Counted from the stretch's first letter, positions 1 to 6,451 are shown. The stretch: 7,598 nucleotides of DNA from Selenomonas sp. (GCF_024693525.1 NZ_JAILKR010000020.1:1-7598); one strand, 5' to 3'. A program made the numbers and translations. The notes: generated from the sequence alone by a model not told the origin.

Positions 1-1
1 A

Positions 2-619
2 GGCGTTTTCCCGCCGAAGCTGGTGGAAATCCTGCGCAAGGATGGTGTGCTTTGGGAAAGTACGCCGGAGGAACTGGCCTTGATCCAAAGGAATACCGTT
101 GATTTTTTGGGCGTGAACTACTATCAGCCTTTCCGGGCGCAAGCGCAGACGGCTTTTGATGATTCAGAAGGCTGGCTGCCGGAGAAGTATTTTGCTCCGT
201 ATGAGATGCCGGGCCGGCGCATGAATCCTTATCGCGGCTGGGAAATCTATCCGCAGGCAATCTATGATATTGCCATCAACATCCGGGATAATTATGGCAA
301 TATTCCCTGGTACGTATCCGAAAACGGTATGGGCGTGGAAGGCGAAGAAAAATTCCGGCAAGCAGACGGCACGATTGCCGATGATTACCGGATTGACTTT
401 ATAAAGGAGCATCTGGCGTGGCTGCATCGGGGCATTGCCGAAGGCTCGAATTGCTTTGGCTATCATCTTTGGACCCCCATTGATTGCTGGTCGTGGTCCA
501 ATGCCTATAAGAACCGCTATGGCCTGATTGCGCTGGATCTGGCCAATCAGCAGAAGACGTTGAAAAAGTCTGCATACTGGTTCAGGGATTTGGCTGCCCA
601 TAATGGCTTTACAGAGTAG
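2..619 (+). CDS. GH1 6-phospho-beta-glucosidase, C-terminal part (5' end outside window)
   Basis: The reading frame is already open at base 2, so this is the last ~205 residues of a GH1 enzyme of usual length about 470; the GTG at 23 is an internal Val codon. GH1 enzymes of this branch hydrolyse PTS-imported, 6-phosphorylated beta-glucosides in the cytoplasm. Visible signs are the strand motif NTVDFLGVNYY, the nucleophile in YVSENGMG (Glu codon 320-322), and the C-terminal loop DCWSWSNAYKNRYG (from 482). In that loop Ser (codon 491-493) replaces the Glu that ordinary beta-glucosidases use to bind the sugar O4/O6; this is the signature of phospho-glycosidases, and the following Lys and Tyr fit a phosphate pocket. 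It lies 21 bases before the GH26 gene, so the two are probably cotranscribed. It corresponds to GmuD of the B. subtilis glucomannan operon. Family is certain; phospho-substrate very likely; gluco versus galacto or manno preference not settled. Confidence 0.93.
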   Translation, partial: GVFPPKLVEILRKDGVLWESTPEELALIQRNTVDFLGVNYYQPFRAQAQTAFDDSEGWLPEKYFAPYEMPGRRMNPYRGWEIYPQAIYDIAINIRDNYGNIPWYVSENGMGVEGEEKFRQADGTIADDYRIDFIKEHLAWLHRGIAEGSNCFGYHLWTPIDCWSWSNAYKNRYGLIALDLANQQKTLKKSAYWFRDLAAHNGFTE

Positions 620-640
620 TAGCGGAAGGAGTGTTTCTTG

Positions 641-1984
641 ATGAAAAAAAGATTGTTGGCAGTGGCGGTCGGTTTGTCCTTGAGCATGCCAGTATTTTCT
701 GGTGTGGGGCATGCCAGTGTGCTGGATAATCCGCAGGATAAAGCGTATGTGCAGCGCAGCGTGCTGCCAGATCATGGCAAAGCCCAAAAGGAAGCGCTGA
801 CGGTGGCGCAAGTGGAAAATTTGGCTCCGTTGGCCAATAAGGTGGTGGATAAACAGCTGACGCCAGAGGCAGCCAGGCTCTATCGGTATCTGTTGGCTGT
901 TCCGCAGGCAGGAAAAGTCATCTACGGCCATCAGAATGACACGCACCACAAGATGTTCCGGGTGGATAGCGGCAGCGAGTCTGACTGCAAGGATGTGACC
1001 GGCAGCATCGCCGGGGTCGTGGGCATGGATTCGTTGTCGCTTACGGGGGATGAATTGAAAGTAACGGCTGCAGAAAAGGCAGCTGGTGTGACGTATACGG
1101 ATAAACTCGTGGAGATTGCGGAAAATGCTGACAAGCAGGGGGCAATCATCACCTTATCGATGCACATGCCGAATTTTGCTGTCGTAGCGAAAAAGCCGCG
1201 CGTGAATGGTGCTTACGATTTTCAAGGCTATAGCCCTAATGTCTTGACCGGTGATGTAGGAAAAAGGATTCTGCCGGGGGGAGACCTCAATGAAGTTTAT
1301 CGTGCTTATCTGGATATGGTGGCAAACTTTGCGCTGCGTCTGCAGGATAAGCATATCCCGGTGATTTTCCGCCTGCTGCATGAACATAATGGAAGCTGGT
1401 TCTGGTGGGGAGGACAGAATATCAGCAGCAATGATTTCTTGGCATTGTGGAAATATACGGCAGAATATATGCGCGATGTGAAGGGCGTACATAATTTCCT
1501 TTATGCGTATTCTCCCAATGGCCCCTTTGCGGATGCGGCTGCTTATCTGGACCGCTATCCTGGCGATGATTATGTGGATATATTCGGTGTGGATACCTAT
1601 GATGATGATCAAAGCGGCAGCTGGTATAAGAATCTTTCCCAAACATTGACGGTTATGGAAAAACTGGGGCAGGAGCGGCATAAAGTCATTGCCCTTACAG
1701 AAGCCGGTGTGCGCAGAGGTGGCAGCTTGGCTGTACGGGATAATGTGGATAAAAAGTGGTTTTCCAAGGCCGGAAAAATCTGCCGGGAACATAAGGCTGC
1801 TTATTATATGGTATGGGCCAATTTTGACAAAGAGGAACATAATTTCTTTATGCCCTATATGGTGGATGATAAGCGCGGGCATGAGATGATAGATGAATTT
1901 ACAAGCTTTTATAACGAGCCGGCCAGTATCTTTGCCGATGGCAATACGGACTATAAGAAACTGCAGGCAGGTACGGTGAAATGA
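641..1984 (+). CDS. Secreted GH26 beta-mannanase (endo-1,4-beta-mannosidase)
   Basis: A 447-residue GH26 enzyme that cleaves internal beta-1,4-mannosidic bonds in mannan, glucomannan or galactomannan. An ATG at 641 is preferred over the in-frame TTG at 638 because GGAAGGAG (624-631) sits 9 bases upstream. Residues 1-25 are a Sec signal peptide (KKR, a hydrophobic core, cleavage after GHA); there is no lipobox, no SLH domain and no carbohydrate-binding module. The catalytic domain spans about residues 75-425. It has YGHQND (95-100), the acid/base Glu248 in LLHEHNGSWFWWG, Tyr320 in FGVDTY, the nucleophile Glu354 in ALTEAG, and Trp392 in the last strand motif VWANFD. Both catalytic Glu are present, so it should be active. 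About 50 residues between signal peptide and domain are unassigned. It matches GmuG of B. subtilis in role. Location is periplasmic or extracellular; the sequence does not decide. Its stop overlaps the next start (ATGA, 1981-1984). Confidence 0.95.
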   Translation: MKKRLLAVAVGLSLSMPVFSGVGHASVLDNPQDKAYVQRSVLPDHGKAQKEALTVAQVENLAPLANKVVDKQLTPEAARLYRYLLAVPQAGKVIYGHQNDTHHKMFRVDSGSESDCKDVTGSIAGVVGMDSLSLTGDELKVTAAEKAAGVTYTDKLVEIAENADKQGAIITLSMHMPNFAVVAKKPRVNGAYDFQGYSPNVLTGDVGKRILPGGDLNEVYRAYLDMVANFALRLQDKHIPVIFRLLHEHNGSWFWWGGQNISSNDFLALWKYTAEYMRDVKGVHNFLYAYSPNGPFADAAAYLDRYPGDDYVDIFGVDTYDDDQSGSWYKNLSQTLTVMEKLGQERHKVIALTEAGVRRGGSLAVRDNVDKKWFSKAGKICREHKAAYYMVWANFDKEEHNFFMPYMVDDKRGHEMIDEFTSFYNEPASIFADGNTDYKKLQAGTVK

Positions 1985-2700
1985 GCAGTCAGGCAAAATA
2001 CAAGCAAGTGGCAGATAGAATCCGTAAGGCGATTCGCAAGGGGGCATACCTTCCAGGAAGTCAATTGCCACTGGCGAAGGATTTGTGTGTAGAATTTGCG
2101 GTCAGCCGTATCACCATCAAACGAGCAGTGGATGAGCTGGTGCATGATGGATTGGTGGTAAAGCGGCGAGGAGCAGGGACTTTTGTCAAAATTATGGATG
2201 ATACTGCTATGTATAAGTTAAGTCAATCTCCTCAGTTCGGTGGTTTTTCGGAATATTATCATGGGCATAAGATACATACGGAGGTATTGCATTTTGCAAT
2301 CATTCATCCTGCGGTAGATGTGGCCGAGCAGCTGAAAATATCCGAAGACGATTTCGTTTATGATATTCAGCGCTTGCGCTGTGCGGATGGTGAACCAGTG
2401 GTTATCGAATATACCCAGATGCCGATGGAACTTATTGCTGGGCTGAAAGAAAAACATTTAAAGGATTCTCTTTATCGCTATATTGAAGGAACTTTGGGGC
2501 TGCATATCCAGTCGGCACATCGTACGATAAGAGCTGTTATGCCCACAGAGGAAGAACAGAAACGATTGGGAATAACGGAGGAAATGCCGTTGTTGGAGGT
2601 GCAACAGACAGCTTTCTTATCGGATGGCCGTCCGTTTGAGTATTCCTTGTCCCGTCATCGTGGCGATAAAATGAACTTTAAGGCAGTGTCGGTAAGATAA
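1981..2700 (+). CDS. GntR-family transcriptional regulator with UTRA domain (GmuR-like), copy 1
   Basis: A 239-residue cytoplasmic DNA-binding protein of the HutC/GntR subfamily, which usually represses sugar operons until a phosphosugar binds the C-terminal UTRA domain. Residues 6-70 form the winged helix: helices around 6-20 and 30-38, recognition helix VSRITIKRAVDEL from 41, and the wing KRRGAGTF at 61-68. The UTRA domain runs from about 82 to 236, with landmarks DDFVYDI, EYTQMP, SAHRT, PLLEV and the terminal RPFEYS...RHRGD. The ATG lies in the overlap ATGA with the mannanase stop and has only a weak upstream AGGT, so it is probably translated by coupling. Encoded inside the mannan operon, it most likely controls it, as GmuR does in B. 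subtilis. By hand count it is about 58 % identical to the regulator at 4207-4917, in a gap-free 234-residue alignment. Function as mannan regulator is inferred from context. Confidence 0.93.
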   Translation: MSSQAKYKQVADRIRKAIRKGAYLPGSQLPLAKDLCVEFAVSRITIKRAVDELVHDGLVVKRRGAGTFVKIMDDTAMYKLSQSPQFGGFSEYYHGHKIHTEVLHFAIIHPAVDVAEQLKISEDDFVYDIQRLRCADGEPVVIEYTQMPMELIAGLKEKHLKDSLYRYIEGTLGLHIQSAHRTIRAVMPTEEEQKRLGITEEMPLLEVQQTAFLSDGRPFEYSLSRHRGDKMNFKAVSVR

Positions 2701-2702
2701 TG

Positions 2703-2708
2703 AGGAGG
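2703..2708 (+). promoter_or_regulatory. Ribosome binding site fixing the porin start
   Basis: AGGAGG ends 6 bases before the ATG at 2715. This decides against the upstream in-frame ATG at 2700, which overlaps the regulator's stop codon, lies ahead of this site, and would add MRRKS in front of a normal signal peptide. Confidence 0.8.
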
Positions 2709-2714
2709 AAGAGT

Positions 2715-4061
2715 ATGCAAAAAAAATCTTTTTTGCCGGTGTTGGCGCTCGGTATGGGATTGACAGCGAATTGTTATGCTGCCGACAATCCTTTTGCAGA
2801 TGTTCCGGCAGATCACTGGGCTTATGATGCTGTATCACAGCTGGCAGCTGATAATATCTTGGAAGGTTATGAGGATAAAAGTTTTCGCGGCAATCATCAG
2901 ATTACCCGTTATGAAATGGCACAGATGGTGGCAAAAGCACGTGCTAAGGCTAGCAGCGGTGAGGATAAAGTGCTGGTAGAGAAATTAACGGCAGAATTTC
3001 AGGCAGAATTGGAACAGCTGGGGGTTAAAACAGCCAATTTGGAAAGGAATGCCGATCGGGTAAAATGGAGTGGCGTTTTTGCACAAAAAGCTATGAAAGG
3101 CAATCCTGATGAACACACTTGGTGGGAAAAAGAATTGTTCCTCAATGTGGATGCGGCCGTCAATGAAAACTGGAATGTTCATGCCGGTGTTGATACGAAG
3201 TGGGGAAGCAATGAAGGCTGGAATAGTGAAGAAGGGTTTGCGGATGCCTATGGAGCGTCTAATGTAAACGTATCGAATATGCTTTATCAATTATATGCGA
3301 AAGGAGCACCTTTTAAGGGAGCATTCGCGACATTAGGGTTATTTACGCCTGGCTTACAAGAAGGTTTTGTTGGTAATGCCAGAACAAAAGGAATGGAACT
3401 GGATTATCAAATAAGGAAGACAAGCTTGAAGGCTTATGGTGGCAATCTGCATGAAAAGGTCTCCGATATGTCGTCTGCTTGGTCCGATGCGTTTCGCCGG
3501 CATGGCAATCGTGGGGATTTTGAATACGTTGGTACAGGTGTAGGTGGTACAGAAACAGGGGTTAAAGATCAAAGACTGCGGGCATGGGGCTTGGCTGCAG
3601 AACAACGATTTACGGATTGCACAACGGCAGGTATCGGGTATTATAATCTGCATTCACCGGTCGCTTATGGCGACAGTCATTTGGGCATTGTGGCCGTTAA
3701 TCTGCGTCAGCGCTTAGCCGATGCTTGGGAGCTGTCCGGTTTCTATTCGCATGGCAATCAGCATTATCAGAACAAAGCCTATGATGTTAAATTCATATAC
3801 AATGGCAGTCCCTGGGGGGACAAAAAAGTTGGCGGATCTTTCGGCTATCGTTATCTAGGTTCCGATGCCCTGATTATGAGCAGTGTAGTTAATGGCAGTG
3901 AAAAGCCGGGACGCAAGGGATGGGAGGCCAGTCTTTGGTATCATTTCATGAAAAATATCCAAATACAGGGGTATCTATTTAATGGTACTGCAATAAATAA
4001 GGCGTACGATAACGGTGCTCATCGTACGGCGTATTTTACAAGCCTGCTGTTCAGTTTTTGA
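2715..4061 (+). CDS. SLH-domain outer-membrane porin
   Basis: A 448-residue outer-membrane protein. Residues 1-22 are a Sec signal peptide (MQKKS, hydrophobic stretch, cleavage after CYA; the Cys lacks a proper lipobox). Residues 24-78 form one SLH domain (FADVPADHWAYDAV, then ITRYEMAQMVAKA). Residues 80-115 are a charged, heptad-like segment ending LERNADRVKWSG, a coiled-coil stalk. The rest is alternating aromatic/polar beta-strands, ending in YFTSLLFSF with the terminal Phe that the BAM machinery recognises. In Negativicutes, proteins of this type (for example Mep45 of Selenomonas ruminantium) bind polyamine-modified peptidoglycan through SLH and form a channel. It is 14 bases after the GntR gene in the same operon, so it is probably a substrate-linked porin for mannan oligosaccharides; that specificity is inferred from position only. 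The barrel has a single Cys (about residue 302). Confidence 0.92.
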   Translation: MQKKSFLPVLALGMGLTANCYAADNPFADVPADHWAYDAVSQLAADNILEGYEDKSFRGNHQITRYEMAQMVAKARAKASSGEDKVLVEKLTAEFQAELEQLGVKTANLERNADRVKWSGVFAQKAMKGNPDEHTWWEKELFLNVDAAVNENWNVHAGVDTKWGSNEGWNSEEGFADAYGASNVNVSNMLYQLYAKGAPFKGAFATLGLFTPGLQEGFVGNARTKGMELDYQIRKTSLKAYGGNLHEKVSDMSSAWSDAFRRHGNRGDFEYVGTGVGGTETGVKDQRLRAWGLAAEQRFTDCTTAGIGYYNLHSPVAYGDSHLGIVAVNLRQRLADAWELSGFYSHGNQHYQNKAYDVKFIYNGSPWGDKKVGGSFGYRYLGSDALIMSSVVNGSEKPGRKGWEASLWYHFMKNIQIQGYLFNGTAINKAYDNGAHRTAYFTSLLFSF

Positions 4062-4082
4062 TTTATCCGGATTATGAGGTAG

Positions 4083-4098
4083 GTCTTCGCGGGAAGAC
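4083..4098. promoter_or_regulatory. Perfect 6-bp dyad / hairpin between the two operons
   Basis: GTCTTC-GCGG-GAAGAC, 22 bases after the porin stop. In RNA it makes a 6-bp stem with a 4-base loop, but no T-run follows, so it is a poor intrinsic terminator. Its symmetry and its place about 48 bases upstream of the regulator's -35 also allow an operator. No clear terminator for the first operon is seen elsewhere in this gap, so read-through into the second regulator is possible. Confidence 0.45.
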
Positions 4099-4145
4099 TG
4101 GGAATATTGCGCTCTTTGAATCAAATTGCGAATATGTGCTCTTGT

Positions 4146-4174
4146 TTGTACTTTTTAATAATACGCTATATAAT
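4146..4174 (+). promoter_or_regulatory. Probable sigma-70-type promoter of the second gntR-manA unit
   Basis: A perfect -10 TATAAT (4169-4174) is preceded after 17 bases by TTGTAC (4146-4151), a weak -35 matching only the TTG. The start would be about 4181, giving a short leader of roughly 26 bases. The surrounding DNA is AT-rich with several TATA steps. A small inverted repeat, TTTGA-A-TCAAA (4115-4125), lies just upstream and could bind a regulator. Confidence 0.6.
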
Positions 4175-4190
4175 AAATGTATATATGTGC

Positions 4191-4197
4191 AAGGAGG
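4191..4197 (+). promoter_or_regulatory. Ribosome binding site fixing a GTG start
   Basis: AAGGAGG lies 9 bases before the GTG at 4207. The in-frame ATG at 4177 lies upstream of this site and close to the predicted transcript start, so it is unlikely to be used; TTG at 4210 is the other candidate, with 12 bases of spacing. Confidence 0.75.
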
Positions 4198-4206
4198 GCG
4201 GCAGTC

Positions 4207-4917
4207 GTGTTGAAGTATGAGGCAATAGCCAGAGAACTTAGAGAGGATATACAACAGGGAAAATATACCCCCGGTGAACAATTGGCACTGGAAAAGGAAA
4301 TGTGTCAGCAATATGGCGTTAGCCGCATAACGATAAAACGGGCTGTCGATGAATTGGTTAAACAGGGACTGGTAGTCAAACGGCGCGGGTCGGGAACTTT
4401 TGTAAAATCGCTCAAGGACGAAGATGTGAAAGAACTGAGTATGGCAAACCAGTTTTCTGGTTTCGCGGCGACGTTCAAGGGCCGCAAAGTCGCTTCGAAA
4501 ATCTTGCGATTTGAGATCATCCATCCTACGGCTGAGGTGGCAGCTAAGCTGCAATTGGCTGTGGACGATTTTGTCTATGATATTATCCGGGTGAGATTGC
4601 TGGATGACCGGCCTGTGGTGGTGGAATATACGCAAATGCCGATCCAGCTGATTGTGGGCCTCAAGCGGCAGACGCTGGAAAAATCGATTTACAGTTATAT
4701 CGAGAAGGATTTGGGCTATAAGATCCAATCGGCGCATCGTACGGTGCGCGCTGTAATGCCTACGGATGAAGAACGCGAGCAGCTGCAGATAGAGGGGGTG
4801 CTTCCCTTGCTGGAGGTCACACAGGTGGCCTTCTTGGATGATGGCCGCCCGTTTGAGTATTCGATTGCCCGTCATCGAGGCGATTACAGCAATTTCCGCT
4901 CGGTGAGCATTCGTTGA
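4207..4917 (+). CDS. GntR-family transcriptional regulator with UTRA domain, copy 2
   Basis: A 236-residue paralogue of the regulator at 1981-2700. A GTG start at 4207 is chosen because of the strong AAGGAGG at 4191-4197, and because it places the first helix (LKYEAIARELRED) at the same distance as in the paralogue. The winged helix covers residues 3-67. Its recognition segment VSRITIKRAVDELV (38-51) and the wing GLVVKRRG are identical to those of copy 1, so both should read very similar DNA. The UTRA domain (about 80-234) differs more: the region around residues 66-105 and the stretch after DDFVYDI are the most divergent, suggesting a different or modified effector response. It has its own promoter and leads into manA 30 bases later, so it may be autoregulated and control manA. 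Family certain; target and effector inferred. Confidence 0.93.
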   Translation: MLKYEAIARELREDIQQGKYTPGEQLALEKEMCQQYGVSRITIKRAVDELVKQGLVVKRRGSGTFVKSLKDEDVKELSMANQFSGFAATFKGRKVASKILRFEIIHPTAEVAAKLQLAVDDFVYDIIRVRLLDDRPVVVEYTQMPIQLIVGLKRQTLEKSIYSYIEKDLGYKIQSAHRTVRAVMPTDEEREQLQIEGVLPLLEVTQVAFLDDGRPFEYSIARHRGDYSNFRSVSIR

Positions 4918-4947
4918 AGGTAATTTAGAAAATGGAGTGATGTATTG

Positions 4948-5913
4948 ATGCTAGAACCTATGCTTTTGAAGGCACCGTTGAAAGATTATCTTTGGGGCGG
5001 CAACCGTTTGAAGAACGAATACGGCAAGGAATCCGATTTGGATATCGTGGCAGAAAGCTGGGAACTTTCCTGCCATGAGGCAGGATTGAGCGTAATCGAT
5101 AGCGGTGCGCATAAAGGCGAAACCCTGGCGGCATTTCTGACCGGGGCGGGGAAGGCTGTGCTCGGAAGCAGGGCGCAGGATAGGGATTATTTCCCGCTGC
5201 TGATCAAATTCATCGATGCCAAGGGGGATTTATCGGTACAGGTCCATCCGGACGATGAATATGCGCTGCGGGAAGAAGGCGAGCAGGGCAAGACGGAAAT
5301 GTGGTATGTGGTCGATGCAGAACCTGATGCAAGCCTTATCTATGGTTTCCAGCAGAAAATCAGCAAAGAGGAATTCGAGCAGCGCATCGCGGATAATACG
5401 CTGCTGGAGGTCTGCAACAAAGTCCCCGTGCATAAAGGGGATGTGTTCTTCATCAAGGCAGGTACGCTGCATGCCATTGGCAGTGGTATCTTGATCTATG
5501 AGGTTCAGCAAAGCTCTAACCTGACGTATCGTGTCTATGACTATGGGCGCGTAGGCAAAGATGGCAAGCCACGTCAATTGCATATCGATAAGGCTTTGGC
5601 GGTAACCAAGCTCGAAGTGCCGCAGGCTGTGTCGGGAAATACGGTGGATATTGACCTGTTCCCGGATATGGATATCAGATTATTGGCGGAATGCAAGTAT
5701 TTCAAAGTATATCATGGCAGTCTGCAGGGAGACAGCACTATGTGCGCTGGCGAGGATTCCTTCCATTGCCTGACGGTACTGGAGGGCACTTTGTCGCTTA
5801 CCGTAAATGATGCGTCTCTCACTGTGGCAAAAGGAAGGACGGTCTTTGTGCCTGCTGGCTTGGGAAGATATCAGCTGCAGGGACAGGCAGCGTTTATTTT
5901 AAGCAAATTATAA
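4948..5913 (+). CDS. manA: Mannose-6-phosphate isomerase, class I
   Basis: A 321-residue cytoplasmic zinc enzyme interconverting mannose-6-phosphate and fructose-6-phosphate, feeding mannose into glycolysis. Length fits the short Firmicute form (B. subtilis ManA/GmuF about 315), not the ~390-residue E. coli form. ATG 4948 is chosen over TTG 4945; GGAG (4934-4937) lies 10 bases upstream. Visible landmarks are the N-terminal LKDYLWGGNRL (11-21), the zinc motif QVHPDD with Gln98 and His100, Glu117 in KTEMWYVVDA, His175 in IKAGTLHAIGSG, and the active-site segment LTYRVYDYGR (192-201) with Arg195. The C-terminal cupin part contains LEGTLSLTV. It follows the second regulator by 30 bases and is closed by the terminator at 5966-6004. 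The neighbouring mannanase and phospho-glucosidase indicate that it processes mannose from mannan; it could also serve general mannose metabolism. Confidence 0.95.
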   Translation: MLEPMLLKAPLKDYLWGGNRLKNEYGKESDLDIVAESWELSCHEAGLSVIDSGAHKGETLAAFLTGAGKAVLGSRAQDRDYFPLLIKFIDAKGDLSVQVHPDDEYALREEGEQGKTEMWYVVDAEPDASLIYGFQQKISKEEFEQRIADNTLLEVCNKVPVHKGDVFFIKAGTLHAIGSGILIYEVQQSSNLTYRVYDYGRVGKDGKPRQLHIDKALAVTKLEVPQAVSGNTVDIDLFPDMDIRLLAECKYFKVYHGSLQGDSTMCAGEDSFHCLTVLEGTLSLTVNDASLTVAKGRTVFVPAGLGRYQLQGQAAFILSKL

Positions 5914-5927
5914 CGCGTATAAGCTGA

Positions 5928-5947
5928 CCCCATTTCCATAAGTGGGG
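5928..5947 (+). terminator. Hairpin just after manA, without T-run
   Basis: CCCCATTT-CCAT-AAGTGGGG forms an 8-bp stem (one T-G wobble) with a 4-base loop, starting 14 bases after the manA stop. No T-tract follows. It may protect the 3' end of the message or pause polymerase ahead of the stronger terminator at 5966-6004. Confidence 0.5.
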
Positions 5948-5965
5948 ACGGCAAATTACTGACAG

Positions 5966-6004
5966 GCGGTTCGCAAACTCTTTGGAGGTTGCGAACCGCT
6001 TTTT
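5966..6004 (+). terminator. Strong rho-independent terminator of manA
   Basis: An 11-bp perfect stem GCGGTTCGCAA (5966-5976) / TTGCGAACCGC (5989-5999) continues, after one A-G mismatch, into CTC/GAG with a TTTG loop. Five T (6000-6004) follow. The T-run is only on the + side, so it acts on transcripts coming from manA. Confidence 0.92.
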
Positions 6005-6114
6005 GCTGTTTGGCGGCAGGTATCGGATTCCGGTGTGGCGAAATATTTCTACGGTCGCTAGGATTTTAAGCAAATGGTGCAGGATTACTGGCGGATAAAA
6101 ATATAGGGAAGGTC

Positions 6115-6145
6115 TTGACTTGGAGTAAGCTTTAAATAGTAGAGT
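6115..6145 (+). promoter_or_regulatory. Promoter with 19-bp spacer, MerR-family type
   Basis: TTGACT (6115-6120) and TAGAGT (6140-6145) are separated by 19 bases, the long spacer that MerR-family activators untwist. The sequence CTTGACTTGGAGT at its left half is the form commonly seen in such operators. The right half (GCTTTAA) pairs only partly with it, giving TT..AG on the left against CT..AA on the right, so the dyad is degenerate. No merR gene is in the window. It would start transcription near 6152, about 57 bases before the ATG at 6209. Confidence 0.55.
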
Positions 6146-6208
6146 AAAAACAAGGGAATACATATGATAGGGCAGAAAGCCGTAGAATATAGCAGGGAGG
6201 TTGAAGTG

Positions 6209-6451
6209 ATGAAGAGAAACATGACGCGCAGGAATTTCGTGAAACTGGCTGGTATGGCCGTGGCGCTCGCAGCGCTGCCGGGCTGTGTGACATTGGCGGC
6301 CGATACGGCAGTAAAAAAGCCGGATGGGAAGCAAAAGGTGGCCGGTACCGGCGGCGAACATTATGTTCCCTATCAGGAACGGCAGGGGGCAGAGTCAGTG
6401 GTTTACTTTACCCGTGACTTGTCAGCGGCAGGGCTTTTGCAAATCAGCTGA
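6209..6451 (+). CDS. Short Tat-type lipoprotein ORF, probably the N-terminal remnant of a DUF362 protein
   Basis: Eighty residues. ATG 6209 is preceded 8 bases upstream by GGGAGG (6195-6200). The in-frame ATG at 6164 has AAGGGA before it, but that would lie right at the predicted transcript start. MTRRNFVKLAG (5-15) is a twin-arginine motif. It is followed by a hydrophobic stretch and ALPGC, a lipobox, so the product would be exported folded by Tat and lipid-anchored at Cys26. After a polar stretch, SVVYFTRDLSAAGLL resembles the start of the DUF362 domain, a family found with iron-sulfur clusters in other proteins. A stop follows five codons later, far short of the ~300 residues expected. The -1 frame then carries a C-terminal-like piece (6433-6537). 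I infer an internal deletion with loss of frame. A functional short lipoprotein cannot be excluded. DUF362 assignment is from memory of the motif. Confidence 0.6.
   Translation: MKRNMTRRNFVKLAGMAVALAALPGCVTLAADTAVKKPDGKQKVAGTGGEHYVPYQERQGAESVVYFTRDLSAAGLLQIS

Noticed and set aside
164..949. Long open frame of 261 codons on the - strand
   Set aside because: It lies opposite the GH1 and GH26 genes, has no recognisable motif or ribosome binding site, and is His/Arg/Ile rich as expected of an antisense shadow.
1154..2071. Open frame of 305 codons on the - strand
   Set aside because: It mirrors the GH26 catalytic domain in which both catalytic Glu are intact; composition is that of a reverse-strand shadow.
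4161..4182. ATAC...GTAT inverted repeat over the -10 of the second gntR as operator
   Set aside because: Only about 6 of 11 positions pair, in AT-rich DNA where such matches are expected by chance.
4072..4875. Open frame of 267 codons on the - strand
   Set aside because: It lies opposite the second GntR regulator, whose full winged-helix and UTRA motifs are clear; the reverse frame shows no domain.
6431..6440. Programmed -1 frameshift joining the two DUF362-like pieces
   Set aside because: No X-XXY-YYZ slippery heptamer is in register, and the joined product of about 109 residues would still lack most of the domain.
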